From NCBI RefSeq assembly GCF_001577835.2, contig NC_029516.1, positions 71,803,221 to 71,867,220 on the forward strand: a stretch of DNA of 64,000 bases, written 5' to 3'. Each line of letters opens with the position of its first letter. Position 1 is the stretch's first letter. Position numbers and translations under genes: made by a program. Positions 1 through 10,512 of this stretch are shown here, one piece after another. The notes under the pieces are model-generated. The model was not told where the DNA came from, made no database searches, and saw only the letters and a list, made by a program, of their open reading frames with translations. The stretch is from Coturnix japonica (Eukaryota > Chordata > Aves > Galliformes > Phasianidae).

Positions 1-575
1 CAGGACAGGGGGAGAGCAAAGCATTGGCTAAGTAAGAGCTTAGCTGTGAAGCTGAGCTATGCAAACCTGACATGAAGAATCAGGATGGGTTTGCAACCTG
101 TAACAGGCTGCTTAGCTGTTGCTACCTCGTAGATTTCAAGCTGTTCAAGTATTGTACCTTGAGCTGCAATGTAAGTACTTCCCAAGGAAAGGGAGAGGGC
201 ACTGTGAAATAACACACTTTATTAGCTGTATTTGAACAACAGCTCAACAACTGTCCAGTTGTTTCATTAGATCTTAATGCCATATGCAAGCTATTGTTTA
301 TCAGCATTTGATGATGCATTATTAAAGACACATATATTCAATTTTGGGAATTATCCAGGATATGAAACTGGGCATTTCTAGGCTGTTGCTACAATCATCC
401 CAGCTAGGTACCCTTGTGTTGTATTTTATATCAGGTAAAATTCCTAATCTTCCTTCCTTTGCTGTGTAGGTTGTTGCCTTAAGGGAGCAGCAGAATAAGT
501 AAGATTCTATCCATTTGTGCTCATCCTTGTGGAAAACCAGGTGTAGGGGCGAGCTCTCTTTGCCAAAACCCCTAC

Positions 576-812
576 CAACTTCTCCCTGACAAGCTCAATG
601 TGGGTATTTGCCTCTGAATGGTCCTTCTCACTTGGTAGTGCGTACAGAGGGTCTGAAAGATAAACCAACAAATGGATGTAGTTACACACAGGAGGAACCA
701 GCACGGGACACTGCTCAAGATCCTTTCTCTCTTTAGAAGTCTGTCCAAAGAGGTTAAAAACCAAACCCCCTGTCCCCCTCCCAGGCCCCCGCCACAGGTG
801 TAGACAGGCACC
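576..812 (-). CDS. CFAP91: CFAP91 (MAATS1) 5' coding part, partial
   Basis: CFAP91 is a cilia and flagella protein of the axonemal radial spoke/calmodulin-associated complex. The recognised exon lies at 652 down to 576. It follows a CTTTCAG acceptor and encodes PLYALPSEKDHSEANTHIEL and a few more residues, closely matching the human segment DPLF..SSEKDHTQANIQ from memory. The end at 576 rests on a TTG|GTAGGG donor that agrees with the human alignment; beyond it the reading drifts from the family. The preceding exon must end with a lone G, to give GAC for the conserved Asp. A CAG|GTGCCT donor at 812 has the right phase and would give a short 159-bp intron, but the GC-rich sequence upstream shows no clear similarity to the human N-terminus, so the true first exon and start codon are unresolved. 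The rest of the gene lies left of the window. The human homologue also sits head-to-head with COX17. Confidence 0.7.
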
Positions 813-1140
813 TGAAGGCCGCGGCCTCTCCCCGCGGGGATGCTGGGCCTGACCACCCCAGTCCCCCAGCCCCGGGGGCCGCGAGGAGAGCCCGTTTGCT
901 GTGGGGAATACCGTGGAGGCAGTGGAGAGTCCGACCGAAAGCCACCGTCTCCCGCGGGATGCGGAGACGCTGCGCGACTGATGGCGGCGGCCGCCTGCCG
1001 TTACCGGGGCAATAGGCAGCGCCGGAGGGGACGGGTCGGGCACTCCCCCATTCGTGACGTTACAGCGCTGAGAGGGAGCGGAGGTGGCGGGCTTTGTCCT
1101 GCCCAAGATGGCGGTGGGTGGGGGGTAGTTCTTCCACAGC
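780..1140. promoter_or_regulatory. CpG-island promoter, probably of CFAP91
   Basis: A sharply delimited GC- and CpG-rich block, with CCGCGGGG, GCGGCCGCC and CTCCCGCGGG, sits in AT-rich surroundings. It contains a CRE-like TGACGTTA near 1056, a YY1-type AAGATGGCGG at 1105-1114 and a second ATGGCGGCGG near 981. The CFAP91 exon begins about 130 bases to its left and reads away from it, so the island is best placed as that gene's promoter. The orientation of the YY1 motif would also allow transcription to the right. Confidence 0.7.
1000..1013. promoter_or_regulatory. RFX X-box candidate
   Basis: GTTACCGGGGCAAT fits the X-box layout of two half-sites (GTTACC and GGCAAT, consensus GTNRCC..RGYAAC) with a short spacer. 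RFX factors bind such sites in promoters of motile-cilia genes. Its place inside the CpG island beside a CFAP91 exon agrees with that role. This is a motif match by eye, not binding data. Confidence 0.5.
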
Positions 1141-4100
1141 GCGGCTGTTATCCTCATAGATCTTCCACCACCACCTCAAGGAGCCTGTCGCAGCTTTATA
1201 CAATGGGCTGATTAATAATCAGCTGCCTGTAATGGCCCTCGCTTATTAAGGAGCTTTACAAAGCGATACATTGCAATTATTAATGGGGTGGCAAACATCA
1301 CTTAGTAGGTTTTCCTAACGTTTCCCATGATCAAGATCTGTTTTCCTTTCTCTTGTATCTCATTGCGTAAGAACTTTGTAATTTCCACAGTGAAATTTTC
1401 CATGCTGAACATCTGCCTTGAGATGATGAGATGTGTCAACTGTATGTTGGCTCTTTGTCAGCTCCACCCTCTCACGTTTTCCCTCTTTTGGGTTTTCGGA
1501 GAGGATAGGATACAGGTGCCTGGACTTAGGGTTTATTTTTTGTGATGAGGGAAGGACTGGATGGGAACTTAGTAGAGAAGGAGCAATGAAACAATTACAT
1601 TGTTGATACAGGAGTACAAAATGTCAGGATGTAGCCTAAAAGATGAGCTGTGGAAGATGAGGAAGGTTCAGTACTGCCACTAAATGCAGCCACTTCACAT
1701 AGGTCTCAATGCAAGATGCTGCCATCTTAATTTTGCATGTGCTGCTTGGCCTCACTGCCTCTGACCTGTGGGCAATGGCAGCTGGAAGGTTGTGTGGGGA
1801 AGCAGCTCAGGAGAGTGGTGATGCTGGAAACTAACCTGCCACAAAATAAAACACATGTTTTCAAATGGCTGCATAACTGCCTGTGAGCAATCAGAAACAT
1901 TCCTCTGTTCCTTAGCTTAGTTTGCAGAGAACCTGACTGTTGGTTTTCTCCTTAGCGCTGCAGGTTGAAGCATCATTTTAATTTATTATTATTATTTTTC
2001 GGTGATAGCTTTTTGGGGACGGGATGGTGTAGCTGAGCTGGGGTCCTGTCCATGTGATCATTTCTTACAACCATTTGGCTGCGTGGGGACAGCAAGTGCT
2101 CAGATGTATGGGTAAGCTGTCCACAGCTCCATGAGTTACTGTGCAGTGACTGGTGGAGCAAACTAATGCTGGCCCGGTGCTTAGCATGTTGCAAATGTAT
2201 GGTGAAGTACACTAGCTAACCAGCCATGAAAGAGGCTGAGCTAACTGCATTTTACTTCCTATTAACCTTGAGGCAGGACAGTGTAATTTGCTGCAAAGAT
2301 GAATTATTGCCGCTCTGTTGATGGACTTTTTATGCTGTGATAGTTTGCTGATGTGCTTGAACTGTAAAACCAGACAGAGAAGTGGAAAGCTGCAGTGAGG
2401 AGGCATCAGCTGAGAGCAGAAGTTGCTGGGCAAGGAGAAGATGAATTGGACACAAAAATATGATATAGGAGGAGAGGTTGGCTGGATGAGCAAAGAAATG
2501 TGTAGAGAATCAGTGCACAGAGGACAGAGAGACGGGATGAGCAGACAGTAATATACGTGGTCTGAAAAAGAAAATGGGAGACTGGGTTGAGGAGATGAAA
2601 AAGCGAGGAAGGCTGTAATATCTCCTTGGTCTTCCTTCTGCCCAGAAAGTTTAGAAGGGAACTGTATTTTTGATTGTGGCTGTTCTTCTGTAATCCAAAG
2701 CATCTGTGAAACCTCTGGCAAGACATCATCTGTCTGGCTCCAGGCTTGGTTATGAAGGCGTTCCTCTTCTGCTCTGTTTTTAGCAATAGCCAAACAACCA
2801 CGCTGTTGTGCTGCGATGCTTCGTGCTTGTTTTGTTCTGTTTCGTTTCTGGTTGTTAAAAATGTATATCTGCATGTCATAGCCAACGAAGTCATGGCATT
2901 AAAAGCACTGTTGTAATGCCCGAAAGAAAGTCATATATTTAAAGCGTGTCACCGTCAGATGGAGCTGCCACTTCCCAAGCTTGCCACAGGATGTCAGCCT
3001 TTCTCCGTGTAATGGCTGTCACTGACCTTAGCTTGGGGGCTCCAGCCAGAGCTTCTATTAAACGTGAATTGCAATTACATGAATATGACCCTTGGGCTCA
3101 CCCCAGATAAGACCCACTATCCATTCCCAGACCGAGCTTCACGTGGTTCTCTAACTGTGTACAGTGTTAGTGACATGTTGGCTCCTGTGAAATCTGTTGC
3201 TTTGTGGATCTAGGCTTTGTCTCAGTGCTGGCTCTTGCCCATGGCAATGCATTATATCTGCTGTGGAATACCTCACTTATGACATCTTCTGTAAAAATGG
3301 CCTTAGAGTACTGGTTATGCTAAATTTAGCTTTGTCGAGTTGGAAACTTTGGTTTCTTTTGCTGTTTTTTTTTTTTTTTATTTTCTAAGAGCTTGGTTAA
3401 AACAGGCATCTTGAGATAAAACCACTGAAATGGAAAGAAAAGCAGAGATGAAACTCTTTATGGGAGACCTTCTGTTCTCTCTTTCTCTTCTTTTCTTAGT
3501 ACAACTGCTGGCATGTTTCCTGAACTAAAAGCAATCTACAAACGAGGATAGCTTCAAAAGTCAAAGCTCAAAGAAAATGAAGCAGCAGTGCTTTGTGGTC
3601 ACAGTTAAAGGATCCACTCCAAAGCCTGCTGGAAGATTTCTATAATGGCTTTGATTAAGGGGAAGAGGAAAAAAAAGCAAGTAAGAGAAGGGGAAATTAA
3701 GGACATTTTCAGGCAGAGGGCAGAGAAGCGCAATTTCTGACAAAAGCCCACTCACTCATACAGTTAGACATGCATGCTCATAAACTTCATTTCACTTAAA
3801 TGAACTCTGGTGGAAATTCTCAGTGATTAGGGAATGAATGAGGCAGATATATGGTTGTTTTGCCAGCCTGGTGTTGTCTACTGGTTGTCTAACCTCAGTA
3901 GCAAGAGGATCTTGACGGAACTGCTTAGGAAACTGGTGAATTCCTAATGTTCTCATTTTCCCCATGATATATAAATGGCAATTCCAACAATTAGATATAT
4001 AAATGGGAATTCCAACATGTCAGCTTGAAGTGTTCAAGTTCCAGTGTACCAAGACATCTAACTTCAACAAGAAACCCTTGCATTTATTCCCTCCCTTGCT

Positions 4101-5739
4101 TTCCCAAGCAATGGTTGACTGGAGATGTATCCATCCCAAATCTGCTTTTCATGAGGGTTTGGATTCAGAAATATTATCTGTTTGTCTTTTTTTTTAAAAT
4201 AACAGCTACATTTGCTGCTAGCAAATAATTACTTGGCCAAACCTGAGGAGGAGTGGTACCAAGGTGGTTCTATATACCACATTCTAGTTTCCTCTCTGAG
4301 GCAAATGGACAGTCCAATACAACAGGAGAGGCGCTACAACAAAGGTGTGATAATGGAAGGGCTGTCACAATAGAAAGGTGCTATGAAGGAAGGAAAGAAG
4401 ATTGCTCATCCATATCATCAGATTCTCTAAATGAGGTCTAAGAGAGCCAGGCTCCTCCCTTCACCTGTGCTCCCAGGGTGACCGGGTCCTTTCCCCGGGT
4501 GATCAGTCAGTGGTTCAGGCTCATCAGTTCCCATGTGCTCTCAAATAATTAGTGCATCGTGATCTTAGTCCTCTCTATTAAAACTTTTAAAAAAGTATTT
4601 GCTTATCATCCCTTAATTGCAATCCACTGAGTTAAGTTGAGGGCTAGCACACATCCAAAGATCCAGGGGAGGCCTATTGGAAATGAAAGGGTAAGGCAGC
4701 TTTGGCAAGACACCCAGGCTATGGCCAGAAATGAGCTAGAATTAGAGGGAGCTTTTACACAGGTTGAGGAAGGATGTGTAAAACTCAGTCACTGATGTAG
4801 AAGAAATGGCTGCATTATCTACATTGTTTTGTAACTTTGCCCAGCAAATAAGAGCTAAGGGGAGTCTAAATGGATTTAGAAGACATGTAATGTTTCCCGC
4901 TCTTGACGAGCAACTTGTGGTGCTATATAACATATGTATTGATGCAATATTTAAGAGGAGTGAGATGCTGGGACACGAGTGCGCACAAGAACGCAGCCAA
5001 AATCAGTCATGTATTTGGAAATGCTAAGTATTCCTTCCAGGCTTTCATTTATCTCCTGCAGTTTGTTGTGACTGTTAAACTGTTTGCTACAGCAGAGCTC
5101 ACATTCCATAAAACATGATCAAGAGAGACTCGAACAGATTAAAGCAAGCAAGATTTGCTACTGACGCTGACAACAAAATGGCACTGCACCAGGTGGAATA
5201 AAATATTTAATAGCAGTGGGGTTGACTGTAATGTATATAGCAAGCAAGAAACGGACTGATACTGATAACTCACTGGTTCTATGGTGGATCAACATCTGAG
5301 CACCATTCATTGGGGTTATTCAGTAACACTGCCTGATTTGAGCAAAATGATCAAGGTGAGACATGCCTTAAAGGTAATCACGATTCTACCCTAATCGTGT
5401 TTCTTTAGCAACGCACTTTCCAGTATGAGGCTGTTTCCAGGCAGCTTTTAATGCTGATCTGCCAGGAGGGGACAGTGCAGTGCTGGGGTATTGAATTGGT
5501 CAGTGAGATGAGTGAGTTGTGCGACGCCATTTCCAGAGGCAGGAGGCAGCCTCCTCAGGAGCCTGTGCTTCGAGGAGCTGCATAGACATGGGGCAGCAGG
5601 AAATGCCTCATCTCTGATGGGATGAAAATAAGCTTTGGCCGTGTGGAAAACTGTGTTGAGCTGTAGCACAAGAACGGATCCGCCCTATTTCAGCTCCAGG
5701 CCTAAAGCACAACCTGAGGTACTGAGCAGAGCACCTTGA
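1141..5739. other. Spacer between CFAP91 island and COX17
   Basis: No coding exon is recognised here. The block just right of the island (about 1190-1295) is AT-rich and dense in TTAATAATCAG and CAATTATTAATGG homeobox-like motifs, and could be a conserved element. A 15-base T run lies near 3365-3379. The open frames in this stretch are short, lack family features and show no splice support. A small frame on the minus strand near 5530 begins MASHNSL and was considered as a CFAP91 first exon but not accepted. Confidence 0.5.
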
Positions 5740-5895
5740 GGGCGCATCGCGCATGCGCACCGGCACGCAGAGGCGTATTCAAGCCTAGGAACTACACCTC
5801 CCGGCAGGCGCAGTGAGGAGAGCTTAGTCCCGGAAACAGAGCTCGGTGCAGGCCCCGTGTCTCCTGTAGGCCGCGATAGTAGCGAGCCGCTCGCC
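5740..5895 (+). promoter_or_regulatory. COX17 promoter with NRF-1 and ZNF143-type sites
   Basis: The stretch is GC-rich. CGCGCATGCGCA at 5748-5759 is a full match to the palindromic NRF-1 consensus, as expected for a nuclear gene of cytochrome oxidase assembly. ACTACACCTCCCGGCAGG at 5791-5808 matches the ZNF143/Staf-type ACTACA..TCCC motif common in housekeeping and bidirectional promoters. No TATA box is seen. The COX17 start codon follows about 90 bases later. Confidence 0.7.
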
Positions 5896-7257
5896 ATGTC
5901 GACGATAGCGGCTGCCAGCTGCGACTCTAAGGGCGCTGGGGAGGCGCGGGATGAGAAGAAGCCGCTGAAGCCCTGCTGCGCCTGTCCGGAGACCAAGAAG
6001 GCGCGGGACGCCTGGTGAGTGGCCTGGCCGCGGCCTTGGGTTGCCTAGGTGTAATGGGAGGGCTGGGACCGGCCGCTGTAGCTGCCTGGGCTTCGGTGCT
6101 GCCGGCTCTGCGAAAGTCAGGGGTGTGTGTCCAGGTCCCCGTGAGAAGGAAGGGCCACGAAGATGATCAGGGGGCTGGAGCACCTCCCCTATGAGGACAG
6201 ACTGAGGGAGTTGGGTTTGTTCAGCCTGGAGAAGAGAAGGTTGCGGGGTGACCTCATTGCAGCCTTTCAGTACCTGAAAGTTTACTCCCAGGAGGGGAGT
6301 AAACTCTTCGAAAGGGCTGATAATAGCAGGACACGGGGAAATGGTTTTAAGTTGAAAGAGGGAAGATTTAGGTTGGATGTTAGGGGGAAGTTCTTCACTA
6401 GGAGAGTGGTTAGGCCCTGGAACAGGCTGCCCAGGGAGGTTGTGGATGCCCCGTCCTTGGAGGTGTTCAAGACCAGGTTGGATGGGGCCCTGGGCAACCT
6501 GATCTAGTAAAGGTGTATGTTTGGAGGCCCTGCCAGGCAGGGGGGTTGGAACTACATGATCCTTGAGGTCCCTTCCAACCCGGCTCATTCTGTGATTTGT
6601 GAGAAAAGGGGGTTTGGTGAAAGTTTTGTGTCAGATGGAGCGGCCGTGGGTGGTGATGCTTCTAGTTGGGCTTACCATAACCAAGCTGAAATGGTGAAGA
6701 GTATAATGTATTTTAGTACTCCCAGTTTGATAGTTTGTGCTTCTGGCAGTGGAATCCTTGCCCAAGGGGAGAGGAAGTGCACTACAAGCTGCCAGAGAGC
6801 TGGTCTGAACTGGTTTTGTGGTGTGTTTTGTGCTGCAGTGATGGCAGGTTTATTGATAAAGTCAGTCTAATTTGCCTTGTGTTGTAGAAACCTTGTCCCC
6901 CTCCTTACTGAATAATATGAGAATTTGATGTCAAGATGAGCAACCCAACAAAGTGAGGCGACAGGCATGTACTGTATAATAAAATCCCAGTAGACCTGCT
7001 CACTGTGGACACTGGTAGTGCTGCCCTAGACAGAATAGGCAAAAAAATCTCTGGAGCCTAATTGTTACTTATTTGTTTTTAATTGTCCTCAGCAGTTTGT
7101 CAGCTGTGTGGTTTTGACTAATAGTAGGATAACGTTCTGTTGCTGAGCCTTGGAAATGTTTTTGTTTTGCAGCATCATTGAGAAGGGGGAAGAAAATTGC
7201 AGGCATTTAATTGAAGCTCACAAAGAGTGTATGAGGGCTCTGGGCTTTAAGATATGA
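5896..7257 (+). CDS. COX17: COX17, cytochrome c oxidase copper chaperone
   Basis: COX17 carries copper(I) in the mitochondrial intermembrane space and hands it to SCO1/SCO2 and COX11 for cytochrome c oxidase assembly. The coding exons are 5896-6014 and 7173-7257, joined at GCCTG|GTGAGT and TTTTGCAG|C, which restores a split Cys codon. The product has 67 residues (human 63). Visible features are the copper site KPCCAC (Cys27, Cys28, Cys30), two CX9C motifs (Cys30/Cys40 and Cys49/Cys59) that form the disulphide-bonded hairpin, and the conserved end [11 protein letters not shown]. The N-terminal 20 residues are unlike human, as is usual for this family. The ATG at 5896 is the only one in frame before the conserved core. 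A GTGAGT at about 7281 and a CTTTTCTAG at 7701-7709 suggest a possible further 3'UTR intron. A CR1 tail lies in intron 1. Confidence 0.96.
6148..6597 (+). mobile_element. CR1 LINE 3' end in COX17 intron 1
   Basis: This is the typical CR1 3' part: GGCTGGAGCACCTCCCCTAT, then the segment coding for the C-terminus of ORF2 (open from 6163 to 6507, with [20 protein letters not shown]), then untranslated sequence ending CATTCTGTGATTTGTGAG. It is truncated at the 5' side and inserted in the sense direction of the host gene. The frame is still open through the ORF2 end, so it is one of the younger-looking copies here. Confidence 0.93.
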
Positions 7258-7902
7258 TTGGGATGAGCAAGATGACGTGTGTGGTGAGTATAACGTACAG
7301 AAGTGCATTTATTGCTTGGTTTCTGCCTCTAAAGTATCCTGGTGTCTCAGCTGGTGCCACTGGAAAGTACAGGGTACTGTCCATGATGACAAAGGGCAAA
7401 TCTTCCCTAAAAGAGGGAAGGCCAAGTAAACCTTATTGACCCTGGAGTAACTGCTGCTCTCCTTGTGAGGGTGGTGAAGCCTTCTGGGAGCGCTCTTGAA
7501 TGGTGAAGTTTGATTCTGCCTCTGTTCTCTTTCAAGAAATCCAGAGTTCAATTTAGATTTGGAATTCAGAAAGAAACTCTGGATCCAGTTTAAGAGTGGA
7601 GCATGGCTGTTTGTATACAGTACTCTTAATGTCTCAAGACTGTTGAACTGTCCCTTGCTATCCTGTGGGAATCCATGTTTAATGAAGCTGTCTTTCCTCC
7701 CTTTTCTAGATGATGACTGTTGTGTGATCGGTGTACTGGAAGGCTGGAAAATAAATTATTTCTGAAAGTTGCTTCAAAAGACAAATATGATAAAAGAACC
7801 TATTTATAATGAGTCTTTAATGGTAGACTGTGTATCACATCTGCAGCTTTTCCACTGTTACCTCTTTATTGCTGCTGTAGAAAATATATATTTTTCCCTC
7901 TT

Positions 7903-7908
7903 AATAAA
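7903..7908 (+). terminator. Poly(A) signal of COX17
   Basis: AATAAA lies about 650 bases past the COX17 stop, in AT-rich sequence (ATATATATTTTTCCC upstream). It is the first strong canonical signal that fits a transcript end before POPDC2. Confidence 0.6.
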
Positions 7909-7919
7909 AGTCTAAAAAT

Positions 7920-10512
7920 GACCAGTGATCCTGACTTCTGGTTTTTTGTTTGCTTTCAGTAAAAAGAGAAATGAATGGCTATGGTCGTTTAAAACATTGA
8001 GTTATAGGAATGGAGAGCACCAGGAAAGCTTTAATTGAAATGAGAACAGGGATCAGTCAGACCAGGCTGAACAGGTGGGCCTTCAGTGTGGGTTTTCTGC
8101 CTGATGCCAATTGAGAAATCACGCTCCCAATATTGTTGTTACTGCTTTCAGCGAAGTCATGTTGAGGCTTGTTGGGGAGCTTGTAACTCTTAAGTGTAAC
8201 TATTTCTGCAATGACTACTGCAGTCTTAAGAAACTAATTTTCCTTAGAATCAAAACTAGGTTTAATTTCCCCTACTGAAAAGTAGAAACAATTTGCTCTA
8301 AGGTAGCATGATTGGTTATTTCCTTTCCTCCTGCTGAGCTTTCTTTTCAGAAACTGAAGAAATCTGTGCTTTGTCTCTGGGCTAGCAGCAATGAGCCCAC
8401 AACCTCTGTTAAATGGCAGACTTGCAGGTTGTATGAGAGGAATTCAGACTGCTTTCTACAGTGTTTCATAAGCAAAGGACAGAGGCCCTGTGGCCTTGTA
8501 TCCTGTGTGGAAATGGTGGCACAGAGTAAAGAGCTGGGCAGGGGAGAACAGAATGCTGTTGTAATTAAGTATTGTTGGTAAGGCACTACAGAATAAATTG
8601 AAAACAATTGTCTAACTGTTCCCTCTCTGACTTTAGGCCAGATTCTCTTGATTCCAAATTGTTTTGAGCTTGATATCTCCCTTCTAGTGTTTGTTTAGCT
8701 TTTCTCCTTGAGTCAGTATTGGCTTATGCATTCTCAGCTTGGATGAACCTCATATCTGTAGATGAGATGGCGTGTATTCCAATTCTAGGCAATGCATTAG
8801 AATAAAATCTCGTTTCAGAAAACTAAGGAAGTTCTTACACATCTTATGTGATGTATCTTAAATACTCTCAGTCTTGATATTCCATTTCCCCTTTGCATCA
8901 AATGCCAGCTTGCCCTAAAAAGGCATTCCTTGTAATATTCCTTATAACATTTTTCATGGCTGCATTGTATTCACACCCTGGGCGAAGCTTTATTTGTGTT
9001 ATTTCCTTAGCATGTGGCAACTGGTCGAGGTACCTTTGCTGCTCTCGGGAATGGTTCAGCACTGTGTTGCACATAGACTAATAATTGCAGAGAGCAGTTG
9101 TGCTGGCTGAGACCATAATATGTTCTTTAAGGCTTCCGTGAAGCATTGCTTGTGCCTCACCCAGTTGATAGTGTTATCCTAGAGGGCTATTAGTGGCAGA
9201 GCTGATTGTGTTTCTTTAAATGAATGATGCCAATGGGAATGGCATGTTAGGCAGGGCAGCTGCAAGCTCATCCTGAAACACAACCACCCTTGGAAACCCT
9301 ATCCCTACCCCACTGACCCATGCAGGCCAACTTCATACTGTTGACTGACCGTGCTGGTTGCGTCAATGCCTGAAATGTTGCTGCTTCCTGGCAGTGGGGT
9401 GGATCCTGCTGGTGTGATTGATAATGTGTTACTCGAAGCAGGGGAAAAGCTGCATTTACACATCTTGCCCATGGCTGACAACACAGGCCTGTTACTCATG
9501 GAGTGAAAGAATCCTTACTCAATTGGGATGTCCATGCAAAGCACGCTTCTAAGTGCTACGCTCCAGGACTTTTAGACAATATAATATCTTCACGACAGAT
9601 AAAGCTGTGTCCCAACAGCTCACTATCTTTAGCCCTATCCCTTGTATTCACAATTGTGCTTTGGTGCTATACCTCAAGCCTTTAGATCTGAAATGCTCTG
9701 CCAATGGAGATGCTGTGTTGCAGAGCCCATTGCTGGAAAATAATGTCCTATGGAACAGCCTCTTCTGCTGAAATCCTGGCACTGCTGCCTGTCGCAGCAG
9801 AAGGAGACAACCTTTCTCCTTTTTTGTTCTGTGTGAGGGTCACTCTTGTAAGAGCACAGCACAGTGCTGAGCCCTGCAGATGCCTGGAGTTCTCAGTGAT
9901 AAAGCCCGTTGCTCTCCCTCTCCTTTCCCCTCGTTGCACTGGACTTATCTGGGTGCCTGAGTTATGTTAAGTGGCGGGTGCGTGCCTGTTCTCCATTCCC
10001 CTTGCTGCTTTTGCTCCTTGGATTTCAATTCCAAACATGGTTATCCCTCTGGGGTCCCTCTCCTCGCTGCTGCCAAGTGATAGACGTACCAAATCCAACC
10101 CGGCCGCCCTCCCCGCCGCGCTCTCACGGGCTCATTTTCACTGCCAGAGGGCTGGCGACAGGAGCATTGCAACCAGATCTCTAACTGGGCTCAGAATTTT
10201 CCAGCTAATGGCCTCTGCTTTCTCTTCGCCTGTGCTTTTTCAGCTTCTGTTTTGCCAGATCTGTTTTGCTTTGGCGCAGGTAGGGAGAGGGCCGGCCTGA
10301 TTTGTGAGCCACAAAAAGTGAGCTCTTTGGGGATTTTTTCAGGAGTGAAAACATCTAGCAGTGCTTTAACATGTTGCCGTGAAGTGTGCTGCTGTGGGAC
10401 CGGCCGGCACTGAGGAGTGGGAGGAGGAACAGTCACCCAGCAGCTCTGCTTTCAGACCTCTGCACTCTTTGCATATGACAGTTGCTTTTTAACTCCAGCC
10501 GGCCGGGGCAGG
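7920..10512. other. Spacer and 5' flank of POPDC2
   Basis: No coding exon is recognised. The last 400 bases before the POPDC2 ATG are more GC-rich (CCCGCCGCGCTC near 10112, GGGACCGGCCGGC near 10397, CAGCCGGCCGGGG just before the start) and probably contain its promoter and 5' untranslated exon. No TATA box stands out. Open frames at 8312-8581 and 9704-9970 show no family features. Confidence 0.45.

Noticed and set aside
507-1157. A 216-codon minus-strand frame as one continuous protein
   Set aside because: Only its last part matches CFAP91, directly after a good splice acceptor at 653. The front is a GC-rich promoter island where stop-free frames are common.
840-1211. Plus-strand 123-codon frame in the CpG island
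   Set aside because: It is arginine- and glycine-rich, as expected from CpG-island sequence, with no domain and no splice partner.
5824-6588. A 254-codon minus-strand frame
   Set aside because: It is the antisense shadow of COX17 exon 1 and of the CR1 tail in the intron.
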